Shown here one piece after another: positions 16,476-25,972 of a stretch of 51,784 nucleotides of DNA. The notes under the pieces are model-generated. The model did no database searches and was not told the origin of the DNA. It saw only the letters and a list, made by a program, of their open reading frames with translations. Every line of letters begins with the position of its first letter. Positions within the stretch are counted from its first letter, which is position 1. The translations under genes and the position numbers were made by a program. The DNA is from Nocardia stercoris (lineage in GTDB: Bacteria; Actinomycetota; Actinomycetes; Mycobacteriales; Mycobacteriaceae): positions 1 through 51,784 of the forward strand of contig NZ_RFFH01000027.1 of the NCBI RefSeq assembly GCF_003696265.1, read 5' to 3'.

Positions 16476-19400
16476 TCACGCGCCCCCGAACACCCGGTCC
16501 ACCACGGCTTTCGCGCGCCGCGTCACCCGCAGATAGTTGTCCAGGAACTCGCTGGCGTCCTCGGTCTGCCAGCCCGCCACCTTCGCCACCGCCGCCAGCA
16601 GCGGGCCCGGCGCCGGCAACTGATCGGAGGGCTTGCCCCGCACCAGAACCAGCGCGTTGCGCGCCCGGGTCGCGGTCAGCCACGCGTCCCGCAGCAGCGC
16701 GACGTCGTCGGGCTCGAGCAGGCCGACCTCCTCGATCGCGTCGAGGGTCTGCAGCGTGGACGTGTTGTGCAGCTGCGGATATCGGTGCGCGTGCTGCAAC
16801 TGCATCAGCTGGACGGTCCACTCGATATCCGCCAGGCCACCGCGCCCGAGCTTGGTGTGCGTGGCCGGATCGGCGCCGCGCGGCAGCCGTTCACTGTCCA
16901 CCCGCGCCTTGATGCGGCGGATCTCGCGTACGGCTTCCGCGGACATCCCGCCCTCGGGGTAGCGCACCGGATCGATCACGTGCAGGAAGCGCAGCCCCAG
17001 CTCCTGGTCGCCGGCCACCTGATGGGCGCGCAGCAGCGCCTGGATCTCCCAGGGCTGCGCCCACTGCTGGTAGTAGGCCCGGTAGGCCGCCAGCGTGCGC
17101 ACCAGCGGTCCACGGCGGCCCTCCGGCCGCAGCCCGGCGTCGACCTGCAGCGGCGGATCGGTGCTCGGCGCGCCCAGCAGCCGCTGCACCTGCTCGGCGA
17201 TCGAGATCGACCACCGCACCGCGACCGACTCCTCGACCCCCGGCCGGGGATCGCACACGAACAGCACGTCGGCGTCCGAGCCGTAGCCGAGTTCCCAACC
17301 GCCCAGCCGGCCCATCCCGATGACCGCGATGTCGGCGGGCGCGGGCGCACCGCGTTCGGCCTCGCTCGCCCGGATCACGGCCTGCAGCGACGCCTCCAGC
17401 ACCGCCACCCACACCGAGGACAGTGCCTCGCACACCTGCGGCACGTCGAGCATGCCGAGCACGTCGGCCGAGGCGACCCGGGCCAGTTCGTGGCGGCGCA
17501 GCGAGCGGGCGGTGGCGACCGCGCGGCGCGGGTCGTCGTAGCGACCGGCACCGGCGAGCAGGCCGGTGCGCACGTCGGCGGGCTGGGGGGCCAGCAGCAG
17601 CGGGCCGTTAGGGCCGTCGGCGTACATCCGGATCGTCTCGGGCGCGTTCATCAGCAGGTCCGGCAGGTAGGCCGACGAGCCGAGCACGATCATCAGCCGC
17701 TGCGCGACGGCACCCTCGTCGCGAAGTTCGCGCAGGAACCAGATCTGCTGGTCGAGCGCCTCGGAGACCCGCCGGTAGGCTAGCAGGCCGGCGTCCGGGT
17801 TGGGGGTGTCGCCCAGCCATTCCAGCAGGGTGGGCAGCAGCAGGGCCTGGATCCGCCCCTTGCGGCCGACCTCGCCGATCAGGGCCCGCAGGTGGCCGAG
17901 CGCGTTCTCCGGTGCCGCGTAGCCCAGGGCCGCCAGCTGCCGGGCCGCGGACTCCGGGCTCAGGCGCAGCGAGTCGGAACCGATGCGCGCCACCGATTCC
18001 AGCAGCGGCCGGTAGAACAGTTTGGCGTGCAGCCGGCGCACCCGCGCGGCATGCCGTTTGATCTCGCGGTCCAGTACTCCGGCTACGTCGAGCCGGCCGT
18101 CGGGCCGCAGGTGTGCGGCCCGGCCGAGCCAGCGGCGGGCCTCCTCGTCGTCGGGCGCGGGCAGGGTGTGGGTGCGGTGCAGCCGCTGCAACTGCAACCG
18201 GTGTTCGAGCAGGCGCAGGAACTCGTAGGAGTCGGTGAGGTCCGCGGCGTCGTCGCGGCCCACGTATCCGCCGGCGGCCAACGCGGTCAGCGCCTCCACC
18301 GTGCCCGGCACGTGCAGCGCCTCGTCACCCTTGCCGTGCACCAATTGCAGAAGCTGAACGGCGAATTCGACGTCACGCAGGCCGCCGTGCCCGAGTTTCA
18401 GTTCCCGGTCGCGGAGTTCGGCGGGCACCAGGTCCTCCACCCGCCGCCGCATCGCCTGCACGTCGGGCACGAAATCCGGCCGCTGCGAAGCGTTCCAGAC
18501 CATGGGCATGAGCGCGGCACGGTAGTCCTCGCCGAGCGCCGCGTCCCCCGCGACGGGCCGCATCTTCAACAGCGCCTGGAACTCCCAGGTGCGCGCCCAC
18601 CGCTTGTAGTACGCCACATGGGAATCCAGGGTGCGCACCAGCGCACCCGCCTTGCCCTCGGGCCGCAGGGCGGCGTCCACCTCGAAGCAGGCGCCGCTGG
18701 CCACCGACATCATCTCCGCGGCGAGCCGGGTCGCGGTGGTGTCCGCCGGTTCGGCCACGAAGATCACGTCCACGTCGGAGACGTAGTTCAGTTCGCGCGC
18801 ACCGCATTTGCCCATGGCGACGACGGTCAGCCGCGACGGCACCGGCTTGTTCGCGCACACCCGGGCCACCGCCACGGCCAGCGCGGCGGTGAGCGCCGCG
18901 TCGGCCAGGTCCGAAAGATGGCGGCCCACTGTGACATAGGGCAGCACCGGCTCGTTCTCGACGGTGGGCGCCACGTCCAGCGCAGCCAGCAGCATGAGCT
19001 GATCGCGATACCGCTTGCGCAGCAACGCGATCACCTCGGGACCGGCGATCCCCGCCCGGTGATACGACGGCGCGCCGTCGGGGCCGGGCTCGGGCACCGC
19101 CGCGACCGCGTCGAGCAGGTCGGCAGTCACCTCGGCCGCGGTCGGAAGTTCCGGGCGCAGCAGCACTTTCCATGCCGCGGGGTCGGCGGCCAGATGGTCG
19201 CCGAAGGTACTGGAGGACCCGACGAGCGCGAACAGTCTGGCGCGCAACGCGGTTCCGGACCGCAGCGCCGAATCCAGTTCGGCCCAGCCGTCACCCAGCC
19301 GCTCGCGCATCCGCATCAGCGTCTGCAACGCCAGATCGGCCTCGGGCGCGCGGGACAGCGCCCACAACAGCGGAATACTGTCCGGATTGTCCCAGCCGAA

Positions 19401-19490
19401 CTCCCGCAGCGCGGCAGGCGCCGTAGGTTCGAGCAATCCGAGCCGGCCGACACCGGGAACGACCGGTCGCGCGGTCGGAGGCCTCGTCAT
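16476..19490 (-). CDS. glnE: Bifunctional glutamine synthetase adenylyltransferase/deadenylylase GlnE
   Basis: 1004 residues with two nucleotidyltransferase domains separated by a helical region. The N-terminal adenylyl-removing domain has AMGKCGARELNYVSDVDVIF; the C-terminal adenylylating domain has GMGRLGGWELGYGSDADVLF. Both keep the paired metal-binding Asp residues (S-D-x-D). It attaches or removes AMP on Tyr406 of GlnA1 according to nitrogen supply. The gene lies 82 bp downstream of glnA2 in the same direction, the order also found in M. tuberculosis. Length and domain order are complete. Confidence 0.97.
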   Translation of the reverse strand: MTRPPTARPVVPGVGRLGLLEPTAPAALREFGWDNPDSIPLLWALSRAPEADLALQTLMRMRERLGDGWAELDSALRSGTALRARLFALVGSSSTFGDHLAADPAAWKVLLRPELPTAAEVTADLLDAVAAVPEPGPDGAPSYHRAGIAGPEVIALLRKRYRDQLMLLAALDVAPTVENEPVLPYVTVGRHLSDLADAALTAALAVAVARVCANKPVPSRLTVVAMGKCGARELNYVSDVDVIFVAEPADTTATRLAAEMMSVASGACFEVDAALRPEGKAGALVRTLDSHVAYYKRWARTWEFQALLKMRPVAGDAALGEDYRAALMPMVWNASQRPDFVPDVQAMRRRVEDLVPAELRDRELKLGHGGLRDVEFAVQLLQLVHGKGDEALHVPGTVEALTALAAGGYVGRDDAADLTDSYEFLRLLEHRLQLQRLHRTHTLPAPDDEEARRWLGRAAHLRPDGRLDVAGVLDREIKRHAARVRRLHAKLFYRPLLESVARIGSDSLRLSPESAARQLAALGYAAPENALGHLRALIGEVGRKGRIQALLLPTLLEWLGDTPNPDAGLLAYRRVSEALDQQIWFLRELRDEGAVAQRLMIVLGSSAYLPDLLMNAPETIRMYADGPNGPLLLAPQPADVRTGLLAGAGRYDDPRRAVATARSLRRHELARVASADVLGMLDVPQVCEALSSVWVAVLEASLQAVIRASEAERGAPAPADIAVIGMGRLGGWELGYGSDADVLFVCDPRPGVEESVAVRWSISIAEQVQRLLGAPSTDPPLQVDAGLRPEGRRGPLVRTLAAYRAYYQQWAQPWEIQALLRAHQVAGDQELGLRFLHVIDPVRYPEGGMSAEAVREIRRIKARVDSERLPRGADPATHTKLGRGGLADIEWTVQLMQLQHAHRYPQLHNTSTLQTLDAIEEVGLLEPDDVALLRDAWLTATRARNALVLVRGKPSDQLPAPGPLLAAVAKVAGWQTEDASEFLDNYLRVTRRAKAVVDRVFGGA

Positions 19491-19572
19491 GAAACCAACC
19501 TACAACGCGCCGCCACGGCGAGCGGAGCGGAACCCAGGACCGCGAGCGGTTCGCCACTCGCGGTCCCCCGGC

Positions 19573-20910
19573 TCACAACCCGAGGTATTCCTTCAGCTCG
19601 AACGGCGTCACCTGGGCGCGGTAGTCCGCCCACTCCCGGCGCTTGTTGCGCAGGAAGAAGTCGAACACGTGCTCGCCCAGCGTCTCGGCGACCAGCTCGG
19701 ACTTCTCCATCGCCTTCAGCGCCTCGTCCAGGCTCGCCGGAAGCTCCCGGAAGCCCATGGCCCGGCGCTCGGCGGCGGTCAGCGACCACACGTCGTCCTC
19801 GGCCTCCGGCGGCAGCGTGTACCCCTTCTCGATGCCGCGCAGGCCCGCGGCCAGCAGCACCGCGAACGCCAGGTACGGGTTGCAGGCCGAATCAGGGCTG
19901 CGGATCTCGACCCGGCGCGAGGACGCCTTGTTCGGGGTGTACATCGGGACGCGGACCAGCGCCGACCGGTTGGACCGGCCCCACGACGCGGCCGTGGGCG
20001 CCTCGCCGCCGTGCACCAGCCGCTTGTAGGAGTTCACCCACTGGTTGGTGATGGCGCTGATCTCGTGCGAGTGCTCGAGGATGCCGGCCACGAACGCGCG
20101 CGCGGTCGCCGACAGCGCCAGCGGGTCGTCCGGGTCGTAGAAGGCGTTGGCCTCGCCCTCGAACAGGCTCATGTGGGTGTGCATGGCCGAACCGGGGTAG
20201 TCGGCGAACGGCTTGGGCATGAACGTTGCGCGCACACCCTCGTCGATCGCCACCTCCTTGATGAGGTACCGGAAGGTCATGACGTTGTCCGCCATGGACA
20301 GCGCGTCGGCGTAGCGCAGGTCGATCTCCTGCTGGCCGGGCGCGCCCTCGTGGTGGCTGAACTCCACCGAGATACCCATCGACTCGAGCGCGTCGATGGC
20401 GTGGCGGCGGAAGTTCGGGGCCGAGTCGTGCACGGCCTGGTCGAAGAAGCCACCGGAGTCGGCCGGGCGCGGCGGGGCGCCCTCGGGGCCGTTCTCCAGC
20501 AGGAAGAACTCGATCTCCGGGTGCACGTAGCAGCTGAAGCCGAGGTCACCGGCCTTGTTCAGCTGCCGGCGCAGCACGTGCCGGGGGTCGGCCCACGACG
20601 GCGACCCGTCCGGCATCGCGATATCGCAGAACATACGCGCGGAGTGCTGGTGGCCCTTGCTGGTCGACCAGGGCAGCACCTGGAACGTCGACGGGTCGGG
20701 GCGGGCGACCATGTCCGCTTCGGACACGCGGGCGAAGCCCTCGATGGCCGAGCCGTCGAAACCGATGCCCTCCTCGAAGGCGCCCTCGAGCTCCGCGGGC
20801 GCGATCGCCACGGACTTGAGGTAACCGAGGACGTCGGTGAACCAGAGTCGCACGAAGCGGATGTCCCGCTCCTCGAGCGTCCGCAGCACGAATTCCTTCT
20901 GGCGATCCAT
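19573..20910 (-). CDS. glnA2: Glutamine synthetase paralogue GlnA2
   Basis: 445 residues from ATG 20910 (MDRQKEFVLRTLEERDIRF), essentially the N-terminus of mycobacterial GlnA2; ATG 20928 adds six unconserved residues. The glutamine synthetase blocks FDGSAIEGFARVSEADM, EVEFFLL-type motif PEIEFFLLENGPEG, MPKPFADYPGSAMHTHMS and SNRSALVRVPMY are present. At the position of the GlnA1 adenylylation Tyr this protein reads DDVWSLT, so it should escape GlnE control. The physiological reaction of GlnA2 is debated: weak glutamine synthesis or ligation to other amines. It lies 59 bp downstream of the caeA-like gene and upstream of glnE. Confidence 0.93.
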   Translation of the reverse strand: MDRQKEFVLRTLEERDIRFVRLWFTDVLGYLKSVAIAPAELEGAFEEGIGFDGSAIEGFARVSEADMVARPDPSTFQVLPWSTSKGHQHSARMFCDIAMPDGSPSWADPRHVLRRQLNKAGDLGFSCYVHPEIEFFLLENGPEGAPPRPADSGGFFDQAVHDSAPNFRRHAIDALESMGISVEFSHHEGAPGQQEIDLRYADALSMADNVMTFRYLIKEVAIDEGVRATFMPKPFADYPGSAMHTHMSLFEGEANAFYDPDDPLALSATARAFVAGILEHSHEISAITNQWVNSYKRLVHGGEAPTAASWGRSNRSALVRVPMYTPNKASSRRVEIRSPDSACNPYLAFAVLLAAGLRGIEKGYTLPPEAEDDVWSLTAAERRAMGFRELPASLDEALKAMEKSELVAETLGEHVFDFFLRNKRREWADYRAQVTPFELKEYLGL

Positions 20911-20969
20911 AGGCGCGAGCGTAGGCATGCGGTGTTAAATCTGTGTTACCGGGCAGGTAGAACCGTGCG

Positions 20970-22502
20970 TCATCCGCATGTGAGGCCCGCCGGCGGGATG
21001 GTGAGATCGATCAGGTAGGCGTTCACCGCGTCGTCCACGCACTGCACTCCGCCGAGGTAGGCGGTGTGCCGGGTGCCGGTGTTGGTGATCAGCGCCGCCT
21101 TCAGATCGTTCGCCAGATTGACACCCGACTGGTACGGCGTGGCGGGGTCACCGGTGGTCGACACGACCACGATGGTCGGCAGGCCGGCGATCCCGTCGAT
21201 CTTGTGCGGCCCGCCGGTGCTGGGCACGGGCCAGAAGTTGCACAGCGGGTGCGGCGCGTGCGCGCCGGCGTGATTGTCGTCGAGGAACGGCGCGGCCTTG
21301 CGGTATTCGGCGTCCTGCCGGTCGATCGTGGCCTGGTCGGTGATCGGCGGGTCGTCGACACAGTGGATGGCGTTGAACGCGTCCTGCGAGTTGGTGTAGG
21401 TGCCGTCGGGGCCGCGGCCGTCGTAGTTGTCGGCCAGCCGCATGAGCAGGTCACCCGAACCGTGCTGCAACTGGTTCAGCGCCTGGGTCAGGATCGGCCA
21501 GCCGTCCTCCCCGTACAGCGCGGCCTGCACACCGGTGGTGGCGTCGCCGATGGTCACCACGCGGCCGTCCTTGGCCACCGACGGGTGGTCCCACAGCGGC
21601 CAGATCAGGTCGTGGAAGCGGTTCACCGCCTGCGCCGGATCGGTACCGAGCGGGCAGTCGGGCTTGGTGGCGCAATCGGCGGCGTACGCCTCGAACGCTT
21701 TCTGGAAACCGGTGGCCTGGTTGATCGAATCCGAGAGCGGGTCGCCGTTCGGGTCGACGGCGCCGTCGAGCACCATGGCCCGCACCTTGGTCGGGAACTT
21801 CTCCGCGTACGCGGTGCCCAGCCGGGTGCCGTAGGAGAACCCGACGTAGTTCAGCTTGTCGTCACCGAGCGCGGCCCGGATGATGTCCATGTCCTGAGCC
21901 ACCTCGCGGGTGCCGACGTGGGACAGGAACTCGTTGCCGGTGTTCTTGGTGCACTCGCCCGCCACCTGCTTGGCCTCGGACTCGGTGGCGGCGATCCCGG
22001 CCGGCGAGTTGTCGTGCGGCGGCTCGGCGCGGAACGCGTCGCTCTCCTTGTCGGACAGGCAGTGGATGAGCGGCACCGAGGCGCCGATCCCGCGCGGATC
22101 GAATCCGACCCGGTCGAAGCGTTCGGCGATCGGGGTGCCGTTGCCCTGACCCACCATCCACAGGCCGCCCTCACCCGGACCGCCCGGGTTGAACAGCAGC
22201 GAACCGATCTTCTGGCCGGTCGCCTTCACCCGGGACAGCGCGATCTGCGCGGTCGCCCCGCCCGGCTTGGCGTAGTCGACGGGGACGTCGACGCGGGTGC
22301 ACTCGGTGCCGGCGGGCAGCTTCGAGTCGGTCGGGTAGGTGTCGCAGCTCCCCCACTTCACGGTCTGGGAATAGAACTTGTCCATTCCCGCCGCGGCCGC
22401 GCCGGTCTGGGTGGGTGTGGGTTTGCCTGAGGTGGTGCACGCGGCAGCCACACACGCCAGGGCCACCAGAGCGGCGACTCGGCCGGATCGCATCGACGAC
22501 AT
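20970..22502 (-). CDS. caeA: Exported serine protease/aminopeptidase, CaeA (Hip1)-like lipoprotein
   Basis: About 510 residues. From ATG 22502 the signal sequence ends V-A-A-A-C with Cys22 as probable lipid anchor. The alpha/beta hydrolase core has NPGGPGEGG (oxyanion region), DPRGIGAS, the nucleophile Ser223 in GFSYGTRLG, and the C-terminal TAP-like lid/domain with TTGDPATPY and GTRHTAYL, giving the Asp and His. It fits tripeptidyl aminopeptidase-like CaeA/Hip1, a cell-envelope serine hydrolase that processes surface proteins in M. tuberculosis. Neighbours glnA2-glnE and divergent panB match the M. tuberculosis order, with one paralogue (Rv2223c) missing. Confidence 0.9.
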   Translation of the reverse strand: MSSMRSGRVAALVALACVAAACTTSGKPTPTQTGAAAAGMDKFYSQTVKWGSCDTYPTDSKLPAGTECTRVDVPVDYAKPGGATAQIALSRVKATGQKIGSLLFNPGGPGEGGLWMVGQGNGTPIAERFDRVGFDPRGIGASVPLIHCLSDKESDAFRAEPPHDNSPAGIAATESEAKQVAGECTKNTGNEFLSHVGTREVAQDMDIIRAALGDDKLNYVGFSYGTRLGTAYAEKFPTKVRAMVLDGAVDPNGDPLSDSINQATGFQKAFEAYAADCATKPDCPLGTDPAQAVNRFHDLIWPLWDHPSVAKDGRVVTIGDATTGVQAALYGEDGWPILTQALNQLQHGSGDLLMRLADNYDGRGPDGTYTNSQDAFNAIHCVDDPPITDQATIDRQDAEYRKAAPFLDDNHAGAHAPHPLCNFWPVPSTGGPHKIDGIAGLPTIVVVSTTGDPATPYQSGVNLANDLKAALITNTGTRHTAYLGGVQCVDDAVNAYLIDLTIPPAGLTCG

Positions 22503-22664
22503 GCTGACGATCCTGCCATCCCACCGGCCCGCACCGCCCCAGGCACTGTGACCAATCGCATCGCCGGCGCCCCTCACCGGGACCGTGACGGCGGTGGCAG
22601 ACTGAGACCGTCACACCAACCCGGGGACCCGCGATCGGGCCTCGAGGAGACGAAAGGGACGAAG

Positions 22665-23513
22665 ATGTCCGAGCAAGACATCCCTGCCTACGGCGCGGCA
22701 CCCGCGGCGCAGCCCGCCCGGCGCAAGACCCGCGTCCAGCATCTCCAGCAGCTCAAGGCGGCCGGGGAGAAGTGGGCCATGCTCACCGCCTACGACTATT
22801 CCACCGCCCGGCTGTTCGAAGAGGCCGGTATCCCGGTGCTGCTGGTCGGCGACTCGGCCGCGAACGTGGTGTACGGCTACGACACCACGGTTCCGGTCAC
22901 CGCCGACGAACTCATTCCGCTGGTCCGCGGTGTGGTCCGCGGCGCGCCGCACGCGCTGGTCGTGGCGGATCTGCCGTTCGGCAGTTACGAGGGCTCGCCC
23001 GAGCTGGCCCTGGCCACGGCCACCCGGTTCATGAAGGAGGGCGGCGCGCAGGCGGTGAAGCTGGAGGGCGGCGAGCGGGTCGCCGACCACATCGCGCTGC
23101 TGACCGGCGCCGGCATTCCGGTCATGGCGCACATCGGGTTCACCCCGCAGAGCGTGAACACACTCGGTGGTTTCCGGGTGCAGGGGCGCGGTGACGCGGC
23201 CGAGCGGCTGATCGCCGACGCCATCGCGGTCGAGGAGGCCGGTGCGTTCTCGGTGGTGATGGAGATGGTGCCCGCCGAACTGGCCGGCATGGTCACCCGC
23301 AAGCTGACGATCCCGACCGTCGGTATCGGGGCCGGTGCCGACTGCGACGCCCAGGTTCTGGTCTGGCAGGACATGGCCGCCTACACCAGCGGTAAGACCG
23401 CGAAGTTCGTGAAGCGGTTCGCGCGGCTCGGGGACGACCTGCGCGAGGCGGCCGCCACCTACGCCGCCGAGGTACGCCAGGGCGTGTTCCCCGGCCCCGA
23501 ACACAGCTTCTGA
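22665..23513 (+). CDS. panB: 3-methyl-2-oxobutanoate hydroxymethyltransferase PanB
   Basis: 282 residues from ATG 22665 (MSEQDIPAYG), with AAAGGGA upstream. It transfers a hydroxymethyl group from 5,10-methylenetetrahydrofolate to 2-oxoisovalerate, the first step of pantothenate synthesis. The (beta/alpha)8 barrel motifs are MLTAYDYSTARLFEEAG, LLVGDSAANVVYGYDTT (Mg-binding Asp), VKLEGG (substrate Lys) and MEMVPAELA (catalytic Glu region). It is divergent from caeA, as in mycobacteria. A perfect hairpin follows the gene. Confidence 0.96.
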   Translation: MSEQDIPAYGAAPAAQPARRKTRVQHLQQLKAAGEKWAMLTAYDYSTARLFEEAGIPVLLVGDSAANVVYGYDTTVPVTADELIPLVRGVVRGAPHALVVADLPFGSYEGSPELALATATRFMKEGGAQAVKLEGGERVADHIALLTGAGIPVMAHIGFTPQSVNTLGGFRVQGRGDAAERLIADAIAVEEAGAFSVVMEMVPAELAGMVTRKLTIPTVGIGAGADCDAQVLVWQDMAAYTSGKTAKFVKRFARLGDDLREAAATYAAEVRQGVFPGPEHSF

Positions 23514-23520
23514 GGCCGGA

Positions 23521-23552
23521 ACCGTGCCGGGGCGTCGTCGCCCCGGCACGGT
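23521..23552. terminator. Bidirectional hairpin between convergent genes
   Basis: A perfect 14-bp stem, ACCGTGCCGGGGCG with CGCCCCGGCACGGT, around the loop TCGT. It lies between the stops of panB and the phosphotransferase gene. There is no T run. Confidence 0.75.
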
Positions 23553-23559
23553 CGCGTGC

Positions 23560-24447
23560 TCAGGACCCGAATCCGGCCCGCAACTGGTCGAGCAGACCGT
23601 CGACGACGGTGGTGAACCGTTCCCCGTAGCTGCCGGGCGCCATATCGATCGCCAGCCACGGCCGCAGCGCCACCAGCGGCGAAAGCCGTTGCGCCAGAAC
23701 CAGTTCGGTGGATGTGACCACCCCGATCCGGCGCCAGATGTCGAAGTAGTCCTCGCGCAGCGGGTCGGCGAACAACCGCACCGACAGGAACGGGTGGGTG
23801 AGCACCGCGTCACCCCAGTCGAAGAACGCTGTGCTGGAAGCGAATACGTGCGCGGGCCGCAGGTCGTTGTGCTCCAGGGTGAGCCGGCCGTACTGCTCGA
23901 GTTCGGCGGCCGCCGCCTCGATCGCGGGGCCGAGGCCGGGGACCCGCTCCTCGAAGTGCCGGTACACCGAGATCAGTTGCGACGGAGGCAGATACGGCGT
24001 CCCGGTGGTGCGCAGTTCGCCGACGTGATCGGTGAGCCGCTGCTGCAGCGTCGCGTACCAGCGCAGCACGCCGGACCAGCCCGACGGCACCACCCCACCC
24101 GGCGAGGCCTCTTCCAGCGAGGGCCCGCCGTCGGGGCTGAGCAGCCAGCCGTTGCCCCGGTGCACCGCCAGCGGGGTCAGCACGCTGCCCGGGCACAGCC
24201 GGTCGAGCGTCTCGACCAGCCGGACCTCGTGCGCGAAGGCGGCGGCGGTCGACTTGGCCCACACCTGCCCCGCGGACGTCGGGATCCGGACCAGCAGCGA
24301 CCAGTCCCGGCGCCGGGCTTCCTCCACCTGCCCGATGACCCGGATGCCGCGTTGCGCGAGTTCCGCCGTAGCCCAGTCGACCAGTTCGAGGATCGGCTGG
24401 TGCAACACGGAGGCCGGGGCGGCTGACGATTGTTCCCCCACAGTCAT
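23560..24447 (-). CDS. Phosphotransferase-fold protein (aminoglycoside phosphotransferase superfamily)
   Basis: 295 residues from ATG 24447 with GGTGG upstream. The kinase-like core is visible at the catalytic loop LEHNDLRPAHVF (HxD-x4-H/N type) and the metal-binding FFDWGDA. VWAKSTAAAFAHEVRLVETL holds the Lys and Glu of the N-lobe. Such proteins phosphorylate small molecules (antibiotics, choline, maltose, homoserine-like substrates); the substrate here cannot be assigned and no resistance role should be assumed. It stands alone, divergent from the iminopeptidase gene. Confidence 0.8.
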   Translation of the reverse strand: MTVGEQSSAAPASVLHQPILELVDWATAELAQRGIRVIGQVEEARRRDWSLLVRIPTSAGQVWAKSTAAAFAHEVRLVETLDRLCPGSVLTPLAVHRGNGWLLSPDGGPSLEEASPGGVVPSGWSGVLRWYATLQQRLTDHVGELRTTGTPYLPPSQLISVYRHFEERVPGLGPAIEAAAAELEQYGRLTLEHNDLRPAHVFASSTAFFDWGDAVLTHPFLSVRLFADPLREDYFDIWRRIGVVTSTELVLAQRLSPLVALRPWLAIDMAPGSYGERFTTVVDGLLDQLRAGFGS

Positions 24448-24604
24448 GTCCACCAAAGTTACCGACAAGGAAGTCGCTCTGCCAGCCCCGTTCGGGTGGC
24501 CGCGCCGAAAGCCCAGGCACCCGGCCGAAGTCCTCCTCGAGCCATGTCCGATTCCAGCCTGTCCGGGCTGGGTAAGGCGCCGCCGGCAATGGCACACTCG
24601 GCCG

Positions 24605-25570
24605 ATGACCGAGCCATTGCGCACCCTCTACCCGCCGATCGAACCGCACGACCACGGCATGCTCGACGTCGGCGACGGCCAGCAGCTGTACTGGGAGGTC
24701 AGCGGCAATCCGGCCGGAAAACCGGTGGTGTTCCTGCACGGCGGGCCCGGCGGCGGCACCGCCGCGTTCCATCGCCGGTTCTTCGACCCCGACGCCTACC
24801 GGATCGTGCTCTTCGACCAGCGCGGCTGTGGCCGATCGGCGCCACACGTCGCCGACGGCGCCGACCTGTCGGTGAACACCACCTGGCATCTGGTCGCCGA
24901 TATCGAACGGTTGCGTACCCACCTCGGGATCGAGCGGTGGCAGGTGTTCGGCGGCTCCTGGGGTTCCACGCTGGCCCTGGCGTATGCCCAGACCCATCCG
25001 GGGCGGGTGACCGAGCTGGTGCTGCGCGGCATCTTCCTGTTGCGCCGCAAGGAGATCGACTGGTACTACAACGGCAGCGCGGGCTACGTCTACCCCGACG
25101 TGTGGGAGCGCTATCTGGCGCCGATCCCCGCGGCCGAACGCGACGGCGACCTGGTCGCCGCCTACCACCGGCTGCTGCACTCCCCCGACCCGGAGACGGC
25201 GCTGCGGGCCGCGGTGGCCTGGTCCACCTGGGAGGGCGCGACCAGCGCGCTGCTACCGGCGCCGGAACGCGAAGCCGAAACGGGCGAGCCACGATTCGCG
25301 CTCGCGTTCGCGCGGATCGAGAACCACTACTTCGTGCACCACGGCTTCCTCGACGAGGGGCAGCTGCTGCGCGACATGGACCGGATCGCCCACCTGCCCG
25401 GCGTGATCGTGCAGGGCCGCCACGACATCGTGTGCCCGGCGGTCAGCGCCTGGGACCTGCACCGCGCCTGGCCGAAGTCGGAACTGCATCTGGTGCCCGA
25501 CGCCGGGCACGCGGCCACCGAACCGGGGATCACGCACCGATTGGTCACGGCGACCGACGCTTTCCGCTGA
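24605..25570 (+). CDS. pip: Proline iminopeptidase
   Basis: 321 residues, the usual length for S33 prolyl aminopeptidases, which remove N-terminal proline from peptides in the cytoplasm. HGGPGGG (45-51) forms the oxyanion hole, DQRGCGRSAPH is the family signature, and Ser118 in FGGSWGSTLAL is the nucleophile. The Asp lies in QGRHDIVCP and the His in DAGHAATEPG. The N-terminus MTEPLRTLYPPIEP is the typical start, which fixes ATG 24605. A strong hairpin follows. Confidence 0.95.
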   Translation: MTEPLRTLYPPIEPHDHGMLDVGDGQQLYWEVSGNPAGKPVVFLHGGPGGGTAAFHRRFFDPDAYRIVLFDQRGCGRSAPHVADGADLSVNTTWHLVADIERLRTHLGIERWQVFGGSWGSTLALAYAQTHPGRVTELVLRGIFLLRRKEIDWYYNGSAGYVYPDVWERYLAPIPAAERDGDLVAAYHRLLHSPDPETALRAAVAWSTWEGATSALLPAPEREAETGEPRFALAFARIENHYFVHHGFLDEGQLLRDMDRIAHLPGVIVQGRHDIVCPAVSAWDLHRAWPKSELHLVPDAGHAATEPGITHRLVTATDAFR

Positions 25571-25586
25571 GGGCCGCCGAAACACA

Positions 25587-25619
25587 CCGGCCCGCCGCAC
25601 TTCTCGTGCGGCGGGCCGG
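25587..25619. terminator. Strong hairpin after pip, between convergent genes
   Basis: A perfect 14-bp stem, CCGGCCCGCCGCAC with GTGCGGCGGGCCGG, and a 5-base loop TTCTC, followed by AATT. It is placed midway between two convergent stop codons. Confidence 0.78.
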
Positions 25620-25639
25620 AATTCGACCGTGGCAGTCGG

Positions 25640-25972
25640 CTACTGCAGCGCCAGCATGGTGCCGTTCAGCTGGTCCAGCGGACCGTAGACGGTGAAGATC
25701 ACCCGGCCGTCCGGGTACTGCGACGACAGGTTGGCCGCAGCCTCGAGCGACTGGCCGAAGGAGGCCGCCGACGGGTGCGGCAGCCGCGACATCGTGAGAC
25801 CGAAGTGTGTCTGGTGCACCCACTGGGTGTCACCCGGGGACAGGTCCACCTCGACACCACCCGGCAGCGGATTGAGCGCCAGCGCCGACGCGGAGCCGGC
25901 TTCCATCGTCGCCAGAACCGAAGCGGCACCCACGATCAACATTCCGGCAACCGACTTGCGAACCATTCCCAT
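25640..25972 (-). CDS. Small secreted protein
   Basis: 110 residues. The N-terminus MGMVRKSVAGMLIVGAASVLA is a clear signal peptide, with probable cleavage after the SASA segment near residue 31; ATG 25966 would shorten it by two residues. The mature domain of about 80 residues has VEVDLSPGDTQWVHQTHFGL and YPDGRVIFTVYGPLDQLNG and no Cys. It resembles small exported proteins of unknown function found in Nocardia and Rhodococcus. I cannot assign a function. Confidence 0.7.
   Translation of the reverse strand: MGMVRKSVAGMLIVGAASVLATMEAGSASALALNPLPGGVEVDLSPGDTQWVHQTHFGLTMSRLPHPSAASFGQSLEAAANLSSQYPDGRVIFTVYGPLDQLNGTMLALQ

Noticed and set aside
17892..20051. 719-codon plus-strand frame opposite glnE and glnA2
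   Set aside because: Antisense shadow of two well-recognised genes.
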